Positions 1-9,084 of a DNA stretch of 34,884 bases are shown here, piece after piece. Both the position numbers and the translations under genes were made by a program. How positions within the stretch are numbered: position 1 is the stretch's first letter; each line of letters starts with the position of its first letter. A model generated the notes under the pieces. The model made no database searches and was not told where the DNA came from. It was given only the letters and a program-made list of their open reading frames with translations. The DNA is from Planctomycetaceae bacterium (GTDB lineage: Bacteria; Planctomycetota; Planctomycetia; Planctomycetales; Planctomycetaceae), in NCBI GenBank assembly GCA_947476295.1, contig CANJQC010000052.1, positions 1 through 34,884 on the forward strand, written 5' to 3'.

Positions 1-535
1 AGGTTCCAGCCCGGCGACCTTCGAGTTGCGCACCAGGAGCCTGGCAGGCATCCTCAATCACGGCAACTCCCCGATCGGCAGCCATGCGGCAAACTTCCCG
101 CATCGGAACCAGATTCCCGTGAAGGTGGGATACAATGATGGCTCGAGTTTGATCAGTGATCGCGTCCGCAAGCTGATTGAGATCCGGGATGGGATAGTCG
201 GCCACGGTGTCGATCAGCACGGGTTTGCATCCGGTTGTCAACACGTTGACGAAATTTGCTTTAAAATCATACGCCGCCAGAATCACCTCATCTCCGGCCG
301 CGACCGGGATCGCCCTCAAAGCCAGTTCAATCGCACTTGTGCCGCTGCTGCAGAGGATCGAATGATCCACGCCGTGATATTCACACAGCGCTGCGCCCAG
401 TGTTTCACAGTGCGGCCCGTGGTAGCGCCCCCAAGAACCGTCTTCGAGCATCCGCGCAAAGACTTCTCGCGTGGCATCGTCAATGATCGGCCATGAGGGA
501 ATACTCAGAATGTGCGATGGTTCTGTCACAAGCAA
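1..535 (-). CDS. DegT/DnrJ/EryC1/StrS-type PLP aminotransferase, N-terminal part
   Basis: Reading the minus strand from about 535 to the window edge gives an open frame of about 178 residues. It contains a cofactor-phosphate region (LCSSGTSAIELAL) followed by GDEVILAAYDFKANFVNV and IVSHLHGN...VIEDACQAPGA, the usual order of DegT-family sugar aminotransferases. These fold-type I PLP enzymes aminate keto-sugars or related compounds in the cytosol. The catalytic lysine would lie beyond position 1, so activity cannot be judged. No ATG lies between the upstream in-frame stop and the conserved region. TTG at 535 (after AAGAGA) or GTG at 529 are the likely starts. The gene follows the double-propeller gene by about 47 bp on the same strand, so co-transcription is possible. 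The plus-strand frame over 26-496 is its shadow. Confidence 0.85.
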   Translation of the reverse strand, partial: MLVTEPSHILSIPSWPIIDDATREVFARMLEDGSWGRYHGPHCETLGAALCEYHGVDHSILCSSGTSAIELALRAIPVAAGDEVILAAYDFKANFVNVLTTGCKPVLIDTVADYPIPDLNQLADAITDQTRAIIVSHLHGNLVPMREVCRMAADRGVAVIEDACQAPGAQLEGRRAGT

Positions 536-581
536 TTTCGGTCTCTTGATTTCAATTCAGCACAGGCTTCAAATTCAGAGA

Positions 582-3500
582 CTATTGTTTGTCTGAAAAA
601 TCCAGCGTAAAGATATGCGACTCAAAGCTCAATTCAAGCTGATGCTTTGGCTCATCGATTCGCAGCCAGAAATCATTGAGCCCAAATCCAACGTCGTCCT
701 GATTTAACAATTCCCTCCCGGTTCTTACATCGATCACTTTCGCTCCAATCCGCACTCGGCGAATACCCGTTTCACGATCAGCAGCGCCGCCGCGACTGAG
801 CAGCACCAGGATCGGAGCATTCGGCAGGATTACGCGGTTCTGTGCGGATGCTCGACGAATGAAACGATGATCGAGTGGTTCGTCCCAGCGCAGTTCCATT
901 GTCCGACCGTCAACGCAGTACATCCGACCGTACACATGCATCGCTTCCATCACCGGATCCAGATCAATCGATGGATCATCAACCGCCTCAGGCAATACGA
1001 CATAATTCCCCATCGACTGCACCAGGAACAGATCGCGAGGTTCCGGCACAGGCGTGACGTCGTGGCTGGCCAGAACATGCCCAGTATCGATGCAAACCAG
1101 CTTCAGTTCACTCCCGCCGCCCAGCGTCGCGACCACATCGTTTGCGACGTTTGAAAAAACTGAATGGTTCGGCAGATCTATTGACCATGTCACTGAGTCC
1201 GTCATCAGATCCCGACATTCGAGCGAGGACTTTGTCGTTCCCAGTTGAAACAGTACGCACGACTGACCGTGCACGGCGATTCGCCAAACAAGATTTTCTC
1301 CAGGCTCGATTTCGAAATCAGACACTGACGAGCCGACATTGGTGATCGCTTCGCCCCACCAATCCGGCATCGGCGAAACCTGCAGCTGAGTACCGTCAAT
1401 TAAGCTGCGGGCATCAATCTGGCGGGAACTTTCTGACAGCACCAGCACCGCATCGCGGGTTGTCAACAGTGCAGCATCGCGGGCGATTCCGTCCAGTTGC
1501 CACAATGTGCGACCGGTCACACTGTCATAAACCAGCAGCCGACGACCGGCGATGAGGGCGACTGAAGATGGTGTCACAGGCGCGACAGGATAGTAGCCGG
1601 ACAACTGCGGCGCGAATTGTGTAACTCGCTCCGCGGCTTCCTGAAAGCTGCGATAGTCATCGGCATCCGGATCTGCCGCCAGTAAACTGAATTCCTGCGT
1701 CCATAACATCCTTGGTTCAATAACCTGTTTGTTCCCGTCCATCCGTTCAACCAGATGACTGGTATCCAGCGAGAACACGGAGCCGTGCAGATTCAGGAGC
1801 AGTATGTGTCCGCAAGTGGTGATATACGAATCCGCCTGTGGGTTGTCGCTCAGGTCTTCACCCGCACCTGCAACCGGAAACGTCCAGCGAATGCGACCTT
1901 CAGCGTCGTATGCCGCGACCGCTTGTTCGTTCATCAGCACCACAAAAGACCAGCCGCAAAAAATGCCCGGAGAACCGTACAAAGGAATCGCCTCATCCGG
2001 AATGTTGTTCGGCAGTTTCCGAGGCGACATCACCGTGCGATGATCAGACTGATTGATAGTTGCCGTCATGCCCCATGCAGAATCTTCTGGTGCGATCGCC
2101 TCCGGATGGGCGTCGAACCACTTTTTAAACACGGCCTGGTGTGCCATTGCTTCGGTCGTCACCAACCTGAGACTGTTGAACGGACTGGCGGCATCGGGCG
2201 CTGAAAATTCAGCGTGGATTGTCCTGATCATCGCCAGATTACCCGTCGCCAGCCAACCGTCCAGCAACGCTGTCAATGATGAGCCATCGTCCATCCCGGT
2301 ACGCATGACTTCAATGGAAATCTGATCTCGCACAAGTTCGCGACTATGGTCGTTGTCTTCCGATACAACGGATTGCAGCACATGCAGAGCCAATTGCGGC
2401 ATTCCGCAGGCGGCGAGATCCCGCACAAACTGCAACTGGCTGCTTCGATCAAACGTCAACGCCTCAACACCCGCTTCGCCTAATTGCGACTGAATGGCCA
2501 TGCGATCATCCAGAGTACGGCGTTTCAGCGCATTGTGAATTCCGGAAACAATCGTCAGCGATTTCAATCGTCGCAGTGAACCAATCGCCGTGGCTTCTGT
2601 CTGACCTGCAATCATTTCCGGCAGCATTGATCGCAGAGCGTCGGCAAGATCCTGAACGCTGATCGAGTCGCTTTCGCTCAACCCCTGAGCAATCAGCCGA
2701 CTCAGTTCCGACAATTGATTTTGCGAACGATGATTCAGTTGATCAGGCAGCAACGCGGCATCGGGGAGACTCATTCCCAGCATCAAATGCAGCACCGTTT
2801 CGATCGGACGCTCTTCGTCCGCCTCACTGATAAGTTCCCGAATGCGCCCGATCGAAGACCGATTGACCGCAAATTCGGTGCGAAGAGACTCCATCAGGAC
2901 TTCGATGAGCAGATCACGCGAAGCCGTACGAATTGGTGCGTCATTCAATCCCTGCTCCAGCAGCGCGATCGCGGCAGGTGAATCTTTCTGAAGCAATCGC
3001 TCCGTTGCCTGATCCGTTAGCCGCAGATCACCTGAACCCTGTGAGTACGCTCGGATCGAATCCAGATTCTGCGACAGCACCTGATCGCCAATGATCAGCA
3101 GATTACCCGGAGCTTTGATGCTGGAAAGTTCTGCTTGATCGTAGGTGGTATCCGGGAATCGCTGCGTCACCAGTCTGCGTCCTGTCTGAACATCAAAGCT
3201 GATGATCGATGGTTCGGACGTCGGTATCTGCAGCAACGCACCATCCGTTGCCGGAAGTCCGCACACAATTCCGTCCACAATCAGCTGACTCCAAAGCGGC
3301 TGACCGCTGTCCAGTCGAAACGCCTGAACAACGCGGTTACCGCACAGGATGATTTTGTCATCGACAATCGCGGCAATACTGTGAAACTGACTACGTCCCA
3401 GCTTCCAGCGTTCCTGTCCCGTCTGCAGATCCAGACAGAACAACTCATCCGAATCGCGAGGCGTGACGATCACGTTATTTCCGGCGATGCGAGGCAGCGA

Positions 3501-5453
3501 GTCCGTCCAGCGAGAATCCAGATCCACACGGCCAGAATCCCATGGATCGCGCCCGCCAAACAACACGGGAGCGTCACCGCCCAGTTCCTGCCGGCGAATG
3601 TTTCCGGCATAACGAAACACCCAGCGCACCGCGTTATCTTCAGCGGTGACCGCGACGATACGTTCGTCGCAAGTCGGACAGATCAGCAATCCATGAGCGT
3701 ATGATGGCACAAGCCCTGCGTGTTTTCTCACAGGATGATCACTCAAACTGAACTGCGGCTGTGTCAGCAACTGAGATCGCACCACGCGAGGATTGGCTGG
3801 GGCGGCACCGGTCAATGCAGGTTCAGCAATCTGCAGCAGAAAAATGCCTTCGCTGCTTTCCGCCAGCACGTACGTTCGATTTCCCACGACCAGCGGTGCG
3901 CCCAGAAAATAGAACCCCGCCAGCAGATTGCCTTTCCCTTTGGGCTGGGCGACAGATTGCGTCTGGCCACCAACTTCCCATTTGAAAAGTCCGGTCTTCA
4001 GATCGTAGGCGCGAATAAAATTGTTCGGCGGAATGTCCCTCGGGGCTGTTCGAAACATCATCTGGTGCGTATCGTCTGCTGTCGCGCCGGATGCGTCCTC
4101 GCACACAAACAGCGTCGTGGCGGATGCGGAAAGCTGAGCCGTTGTGTTTGTACGCACCAGCTGATTGCGCAGATTGGTCGCCATAATCAAAGACAACGTG
4201 ATCGTCTGCATTTCCGCACTGCGCTGCATCGCGGCCGGAGCCTCGGGATTATTCGGGTCAGCAGGTTCAGGCTGTTCGCGTGCCTGATCTTCAACGGCCT
4301 GAATCACATCGCGGATGCGACCGTCCGGATGAGTCACCTCCCAGATGATTTCTCCATCGGTCGCACGGACGGCACGAATACCGCAGGGAGTCCGAAAGAT
4401 TACCAGTTCGCCAATGCGCAACGGCGTCGCGGCAGGTACCACGATACTGTTTTGCTCTTCCTGCAATTCACAAAAACTTATCAGGGGATCGCGGAGGGAC
4501 CGCAGAATGGGATTGAGACGATCCGAATACAGCACATCGTTGACCTTAAGTGAATCCGAGACCCATGTCTGCTCCAGCCGTGCCGGACCGCGAGATCGGG
4601 ATGCGAAACGGCGATAGTTGCCGCCCGGCTGAGTCCATTCAGAACTCTCCACAGCGGGAACACCCGTCAGCGCTGTAAACCAATTCTGCAAGTCAGTCGG
4701 AGAAGTCGATGCCGGGACCGGCAGTTTCTGCAGTGCCACCGGTTGTGGGTCAATGGCCAGCAAGGCCGTCAGGCATTCTATTGCGTCGGTGTTCAGTCCC
4801 GCGCGCCAGTTGCAAACGGAAATCTGAAGCGACACGTCCGCTGAGTCCGGACTGTTCGCTCTCCTGCCGGTGACGCGCAGCATACGATTCAGCAGCAGCG
4901 CTGCCTCGAGATCATCGCCGCGATCGATCAACTGTCTCGCCAGAATCCGCAGACCCTCCTGAGCCGCCGGACAAAACGCATATCGTTGCGTCAGGCGGCG
5001 AAGCGCCACAAAATCAGCGGAGGAGATCGCTTCGGAAATTCTGGACTCCGCGACCTGTTCGAACTGACCGCGAAACTCCCTCGTGAATTCCTGCGGTGCT
5101 GTAAGAAACAGGTCCTCCAGTCGCGCGCGCCCTCCCGCCAGTCGCTGCGTTTGTCCGGGCGCCAGTTGATTGACATCTGTCCCGGATGCAGTCAGCAGCG
5201 GATCTTCCCGTTCACACGCCTGCTCCCATGCGGCATCAAACTGTTCGACAGCCTGCAGCCACTGCTTGCCAGCGAGTGACTGCTCCGCGTCCGAAATCAT
5301 CTTCAGCAACTCACGCTGTCGAACATCATCACCATTCTGGACGGCGAGGACTGTTGGACCCGCCATGAAAGGGATCATGCAAAACGTGATGATCACCACC
5401 CGCAACAATTGCGGAGAGCTCCTGAAAAACGATTGCCCGAAAATCAATTCCAT
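582..5453 (-). CDS. Very large PQQ-like double beta-propeller protein with N-terminal membrane/signal segment
   Basis: The product is about 1,623 residues. An N-terminal hydrophobic stretch (LLRVVIITFCMIPFMAGPTV) marks export or membrane anchoring. Residues about 45-240 are alpha-helical and TPR-like. Residues about 340-800 hold PQQ-enzyme-type blades, recognised by repeated D-x-x-TG-x-x-x-W units such as DGEIIWEV, TGLFKWEV, TGQERWKL and SGQPLWSQ. A helical linker of about 300 residues follows, then a second propeller (about 1150-1620) with EGRIRWTF, TGRTLWQL, DSVTWSI and TMELRWDE. No quinone-binding or catalytic residues of true PQQ dehydrogenases were recognised, so a structural or binding role is more likely than dehydrogenase activity; this is inference. 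The frame also opens at TTG 5459, but ATG 5453 is preferred. Very large exported propeller proteins are common in planctomycetes. The substrate or partner is unknown. Confidence 0.85.
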   Translation of the reverse strand: MELIFGQSFFRSSPQLLRVVIITFCMIPFMAGPTVLAVQNGDDVRQRELLKMISDAEQSLAGKQWLQAVEQFDAAWEQACEREDPLLTASGTDVNQLAPGQTQRLAGGRARLEDLFLTAPQEFTREFRGQFEQVAESRISEAISSADFVALRRLTQRYAFCPAAQEGLRILARQLIDRGDDLEAALLLNRMLRVTGRRANSPDSADVSLQISVCNWRAGLNTDAIECLTALLAIDPQPVALQKLPVPASTSPTDLQNWFTALTGVPAVESSEWTQPGGNYRRFASRSRGPARLEQTWVSDSLKVNDVLYSDRLNPILRSLRDPLISFCELQEEQNSIVVPAATPLRIGELVIFRTPCGIRAVRATDGEIIWEVTHPDGRIRDVIQAVEDQAREQPEPADPNNPEAPAAMQRSAEMQTITLSLIMATNLRNQLVRTNTTAQLSASATTLFVCEDASGATADDTHQMMFRTAPRDIPPNNFIRAYDLKTGLFKWEVGGQTQSVAQPKGKGNLLAGFYFLGAPLVVGNRTYVLAESSEGIFLLQIAEPALTGAAPANPRVVRSQLLTQPQFSLSDHPVRKHAGLVPSYAHGLLICPTCDERIVAVTAEDNAVRWVFRYAGNIRRQELGGDAPVLFGGRDPWDSGRVDLDSRWTDSLPRIAGNNVIVTPRDSDELFCLDLQTGQERWKLGRSQFHSIAAIVDDKIILCGNRVVQAFRLDSGQPLWSQLIVDGIVCGLPATDGALLQIPTSEPSIISFDVQTGRRLVTQRFPDTTYDQAELSSIKAPGNLLIIGDQVLSQNLDSIRAYSQGSGDLRLTDQATERLLQKDSPAAIALLEQGLNDAPIRTASRDLLIEVLMESLRTEFAVNRSSIGRIRELISEADEERPIETVLHLMLGMSLPDAALLPDQLNHRSQNQLSELSRLIAQGLSESDSISVQDLADALRSMLPEMIAGQTEATAIGSLRRLKSLTIVSGIHNALKRRTLDDRMAIQSQLGEAGVEALTFDRSSQLQFVRDLAACGMPQLALHVLQSVVSEDNDHSRELVRDQISIEVMRTGMDDGSSLTALLDGWLATGNLAMIRTIHAEFSAPDAASPFNSLRLVTTEAMAHQAVFKKWFDAHPEAIAPEDSAWGMTATINQSDHRTVMSPRKLPNNIPDEAIPLYGSPGIFCGWSFVVLMNEQAVAAYDAEGRIRWTFPVAGAGEDLSDNPQADSYITTCGHILLLNLHGSVFSLDTSHLVERMDGNKQVIEPRMLWTQEFSLLAADPDADDYRSFQEAAERVTQFAPQLSGYYPVAPVTPSSVALIAGRRLLVYDSVTGRTLWQLDGIARDAALLTTRDAVLVLSESSRQIDARSLIDGTQLQVSPMPDWWGEAITNVGSSVSDFEIEPGENLVWRIAVHGQSCVLFQLGTTKSSLECRDLMTDSVTWSIDLPNHSVFSNVANDVVATLGGGSELKLVCIDTGHVLASHDVTPVPEPRDLFLVQSMGNYVVLPEAVDDPSIDLDPVMEAMHVYGRMYCVDGRTMELRWDEPLDHRFIRRASAQNRVILPNAPILVLLSRGGAADRETGIRRVRIGAKVIDVRTGRELLNQDDVGFGLNDFWLRIDEPKHQLELSFESHIFTLDFSDKQ

Positions 5454-5667
5454 AATCAACAGCCGAATTTGCGAGACTTTTTGCGACCATCGTCAAACAG
5501 ACGACGCCTTTATCGTCAGTGTCTCAAATTCAGCAGCGCCCGTCTATTTGGACAGCTCGACTTTATTTCGACAGAAACAGCGAGGCTCAAAACGAGTCGC
5601 GAAACACAGGAATCGCATTGTACCGGCAAGCTGACGCATACCGCTCGCCGGGGACGTGTGGCGTCCG

Positions 5668-6759
5668 CTACTGTTTCAACATCACCTGCGCCGGATTGAT
5701 GGCCTTAAACTTCCCTTTGTTCGCCGTGATTTCAAACGCCTGCGGGACGGATTCGAGGCCGTCGAGCTGATGGGTGATCGTCGATTGCAATTGAACGCGG
5801 CCTGATGCCACAAGTCGCACGGTGTGCTCCAGATGAGCCTGCGTGCTGATGTCCGGAAACAGATATCGCAGACTTCGTTCGCGCAGAAGATCGATGTTCA
5901 CTTCGAACGGCGAACCAAACCACGAAACGCCGATGAGTTTGCCGCCTGATCGAACAGCGTCAATGGCCTGTCGCACAGTTTCCGTCCCTGCCATGCCCTG
6001 TTTCGGACTTCCTCCCGCACATTCAAATACAATGTCGGCACCATTGCCTTCGGTCAGATCATGAATCGCTGCGACGACGTCGCACTCGCGCGCATTCAGC
6101 GCATGATCGGCTCCAAGTGCTTTTGAGATTCGACACGATTCGTCTCGCACGTCCACTGTAATGATTCTTCCGGCTCCGCTGATACGCGCTATCTGAAGGC
6201 ATTCCAGTCCCATACTGCCTTGGCCAAAAATCACGACAGAATCACCCATGCACAACTGAGCAGTTTCGACGGCAGCCACGCTGTCGCTCAGAGACTGCAG
6301 GCACGCTCCTTCGCTGTCAGAAATACTGTCATCGACCTTGACCAGTGAGATTTCCGGCAGGATCGCGATGTCACTAAAACATCCCGGCAGGTCGAACCCT
6401 ATCACCGGACCTTTGCGGCAGAGATAACTTCGTTCCGAGAGACACAGCGGGCATTTTTCGCATGGTAACTTCGCTCTTGCGGCAATGCGATCACCGACTT
6501 TGAATCCACGGACGCCCTCACCCACCTCCACAATTCTGGCACAGAACTCGTGCCCAAAAAGCTGCACAGGAGCTTCAGTCTCAAGCCTTCGTTTGACTCG
6601 ATCATAGGCCAGAGTCGGAATCCCGAACGCCAACTGAGCTTCTGTCACGCTGGGCTGAACACACAGCGGTTCCACCAGAACATGGCGCGGCTTGAGGTCG
6701 GGGACAGGTACTTCATCCAGGCGGAAATCGCCGAATCCATAGAATCGCCAGGCTCGCAT
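5668..6759 (-). CDS. Zinc-type alcohol dehydrogenase (MDR superfamily)
   Basis: The 363-residue product has the medium-chain dehydrogenase layout: GroES-like N-domain with the GHE motif (69-71), a four-cysteine structural-zinc lobe (C100, C103, C106, C114), a Rossmann glycine motif GQGSMG (179-184), and D203 at the end of beta-2, which suggests NAD rather than NADP. It would oxidise a secondary alcohol, polyol or sugar in the cytosol. Where relatives carry the first catalytic zinc ligand (CGxD), this protein reads VQPSVTEA at about 34-41, with no cysteine at the expected position. The chemistry may therefore differ from classical zinc alcohol dehydrogenases. It starts 12 bp after the NHL-propeller gene stop, so the two are probably co-transcribed. 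The neighbouring lactonase and aldolase suggest a carbohydrate-acid pathway. Substrate unknown. Confidence 0.9.
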   Translation of the reverse strand: MRAWRFYGFGDFRLDEVPVPDLKPRHVLVEPLCVQPSVTEAQLAFGIPTLAYDRVKRRLETEAPVQLFGHEFCARIVEVGEGVRGFKVGDRIAARAKLPCEKCPLCLSERSYLCRKGPVIGFDLPGCFSDIAILPEISLVKVDDSISDSEGACLQSLSDSVAAVETAQLCMGDSVVIFGQGSMGLECLQIARISGAGRIITVDVRDESCRISKALGADHALNARECDVVAAIHDLTEGNGADIVFECAGGSPKQGMAGTETVRQAIDAVRSGGKLIGVSWFGSPFEVNIDLLRERSLRYLFPDISTQAHLEHTVRLVASGRVQLQSTITHQLDGLESVPQAFEITANKGKFKAINPAQVMLKQ

Positions 6760-6771
6760 GAGACGCTTTCT

Positions 6772-7779
6772 TCAGGAGGATTGCAGAACGAACTTTTGCA
6801 GCGTGTGACAGTCCGGCGAAACGTGACCCCGGTTGGCTCCTGCGGACCAAACCACTTCCGAAACATACACGTCACCGTGCGAATCAATCCGAATATCATG
6901 CGGTGCAAAGAAGTCGCCCGGAGCGGTTGGATTGTCGCCGCCACCCCAGCGTGCAAGCAAATCACCATCGGGAGAAAAGATACTGATTCTTCCTCCGGTT
7001 GCGTCAGGAGTTGGCGGAAATGTTCCCGGCCACATCCCGGAACGATAACCAAGTTCCGCAACGAATAGGTTTCCGACCGCATCGAATGCGACCTGACAGG
7101 GACGAACAACGTCGGTGCGTTCACTGAGAAATTTACCGTCGGGAGCGAAGCATTGAATCCTGCTGTTCTCTCGATCGGCGACATAGACAGTACCGTTTCG
7201 ATCGACGGCGATCCCGTGCGGAACCTGAAACTGTCCGGGGTCTGATCCCGGTTCGCCCCAAGAAAACAGCAACTTGCCATCTGCAGAAAACTTGTGAATG
7301 CGCGCGTTTCCATATCCATCTGCCACGTAGAGATCACCCTCCGGAGACAGCGCCACGTTGGTCGGAAAATAGAACGGTGGCCCAGAGTGAGTGATCGTGC
7401 GGTAATCGATGCTCGTGGCACCGGTATCCGATGGCTGTCCACTGGTTCCCAGTTTCCAGATCAGCGTTCCATCCGGCGTGAACTTGCGAATCGTATGATC
7501 CAGATCATCTGTGCAATAAACCGCATCGTCGGGGCCGATCGTAATGCCGTGAGCCCTTGTGAACACGCCTTCGCCCCAGGACCGAATGAAACGCCCCTCC
7601 CGATCAAACACCGCGACCGGATGATCGCCGCGATTAAAGACGAAAACGTTGTCGCATGAATCGACTGCGACCGCGGAAACTTCCTGCCACGAATATCCGG
7701 CCGGTCGCTGAACCCAGTCGGCACATGCGCGATAGGTGAAGCGACCAGAGCCGACGAAAACAGGTGCATTGAGAGACAT
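6772..7779 (-). CDS. NHL-repeat six-bladed beta-propeller protein
   Basis: The preferred start at 7779 gives 335 residues beginning MSLNAPVFVGSGRF. The frame extends to 7875, but ATG 7779 has AGGA about 12 bases upstream and precedes the conserved region. The protein is made of NHL blades, seen as repeated G-x-L-Y-V-A-D...R-I-x-x-F-x-x-D-G-K units (DNVFVFNRGDHPVAVFDREG, GDLYVADGYGNARIHKF, GTVYVADRENSRIQCF, GDVYVSEVVW). It resembles the propeller of peptidylglycine alpha-hydroxyglycine amidating lyase and related planctomycete proteins, but catalytic identity is not shown. No signal peptide is seen from the preferred start. The gene precedes the alcohol dehydrogenase by 12 bp. A role as binding scaffold or hydrolase/lyase in the same pathway is inference. 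Confidence 0.85.
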   Translation of the reverse strand: MSLNAPVFVGSGRFTYRACADWVQRPAGYSWQEVSAVAVDSCDNVFVFNRGDHPVAVFDREGRFIRSWGEGVFTRAHGITIGPDDAVYCTDDLDHTIRKFTPDGTLIWKLGTSGQPSDTGATSIDYRTITHSGPPFYFPTNVALSPEGDLYVADGYGNARIHKFSADGKLLFSWGEPGSDPGQFQVPHGIAVDRNGTVYVADRENSRIQCFAPDGKFLSERTDVVRPCQVAFDAVGNLFVAELGYRSGMWPGTFPPTPDATGGRISIFSPDGDLLARWGGGDNPTAPGDFFAPHDIRIDSHGDVYVSEVVWSAGANRGHVSPDCHTLQKFVLQSS

Positions 7780-7966
7780 ATTGGAACGATTTCCTGTCGG
7801 ATGGACATTCATGTCCGTGGCATGGCCATGAAACTCTGTTGAAGCGAACGTCGTTGTACCTTGACTGTTGTTCAAAAATGCGACGGCGTCTGGCCAAAAT
7901 CTCGGACATGAATGTTCAAGCTACAGGAATTGCGGCTTTGGATCGAATTTAGTCAGATATTCGATT

Positions 7967-9046
7967 TCATTCAGGCAGCGGCGACAAATGATAGCCGCTT
8001 CGATTCACACGAATGCGATACAAACTGGCACCAGCGGTGATGTAGAGCAGATTGGCGTCTTTACCGCGACCGAAACCGACGTTGGTGGGAACTTCGGTTG
8101 GAATATATGCCAGCTCTTTTCCTTCCGGCGAATACACGCAAATCCCCGGACGATTTTCCGCTCGTACGGCAACATACAGGTTGCCATCCTTATCGACGAT
8201 TAACCCATCCGGTCCGGCGAACGGCGCATAATCCACAAGGACCTTCCGAAACTTTGCCGTACCGTCGGCGGCAAGATCATACGCCAACAACGCCATCAAG
8301 CCTTTCGTTAGTGGCAGGCTCACTTTTTTAGCTTCTTTGGCGTTGGGGTCAGTAAGTCGATCAATGGCGGTTCCGCCGTTTTCGTTGCTGACAACGTAGA
8401 GCGTCTTCTGGTCCGGTGAGACGCACACGCCGTTGGCCTTGCCTGCATCCGTGATGATGCGGTGCAGCGAGCCGTCCGTATCAATCCGGTACACTCCGAC
8501 GACAGGCTGATCGATGGGCTCGTGACCAAGATATCGCGGATCGCTGAAATAGATGCGGCCCTTCTTGTCGATCGTGATGTCATTTGGTGAATTGAGTGGT
8601 CGTCCTTCAAACAGACCGGCAATGATTTGTGTCTTGCCCGTCTTCATGTCTGTCCGAGTGATTCGACGCCCACCGTAGTCCGCACCTTCGGCGACGATCA
8701 TGTTTCCCGCTGCATCGAATTTGATTCCGTTCGACATACCACTCGGAGATCGAAAAATTGACGTTTCCTTTGTCGCCGGATCAAACCTCCAGATGAATCC
8801 CGCATCAATGGCGCCATTCTTATCACGAGAAAGGTGTGAGAACGTGATTTCGCTGAAGTACACCATGCCGTCAGGGGCAACACTCACACCTTCGGTCAGC
8901 ACCTTTGACTCGAACAGTTTTTCGAGTTTTGCATCCGGCGGAACGATCGGCTCCTGTGCAGGCAATGCGTTGCAAGTGTACAGCAATCCTAGGAGGATGA
9001 GCGAGCACCGGCAGAGCGAACGGACTGGCCAAGAACAGTTCAGCAT
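7967..9046 (-). CDS. SMP-30/gluconolactonase-like secreted beta-propeller hydrolase
   Basis: From ATG 9046 the product has 359 residues with a signal peptide (basic start, hydrophobic SLILLGLLY, cleavage near ALPAQEP). GAAGGG-type purine bases about 8 nt upstream support this start, whereas the longer frame to 9115 would overlap the neighbouring dehydrogenase gene and mask the signal. SMP-30 features include the early VLTEGVSVAPDGMVYFSEI segment (metal-ligand Glu region), NSPNDITIDKKGRIYFSDP (Asn and Asp ligand region) and KANGVCVSPDQKTLYV. The family hydrolyses sugar lactones or related esters with a divalent metal. Here it would act outside the cytoplasm. Neighbouring dehydrogenases and an aldolase fit a lactone intermediate. 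Exact substrate unknown. Confidence 0.88.
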   Translation of the reverse strand: MLNCSWPVRSLCRCSLILLGLLYTCNALPAQEPIVPPDAKLEKLFESKVLTEGVSVAPDGMVYFSEITFSHLSRDKNGAIDAGFIWRFDPATKETSIFRSPSGMSNGIKFDAAGNMIVAEGADYGGRRITRTDMKTGKTQIIAGLFEGRPLNSPNDITIDKKGRIYFSDPRYLGHEPIDQPVVGVYRIDTDGSLHRIITDAGKANGVCVSPDQKTLYVVSNENGGTAIDRLTDPNAKEAKKVSLPLTKGLMALLAYDLAADGTAKFRKVLVDYAPFAGPDGLIVDKDGNLYVAVRAENRPGICVYSPEGKELAYIPTEVPTNVGFGRGKDANLLYITAGASLYRIRVNRSGYHLSPLPE

Positions 9047-9084
9047 GATAAACCCTTCGAACAGTAGTGGGGGGAGGACGGAGA

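Noticed and set aside
26-496. 156-codon plus-strand frame
   Set aside because: Antisense to the DegT-type aminotransferase, which has clear family motifs on the minus strand.
3720-4553. 277-codon plus-strand frame
   Set aside because: Antisense shadow of the double-propeller gene, with Arg/His/Gln-rich composition and no motif.
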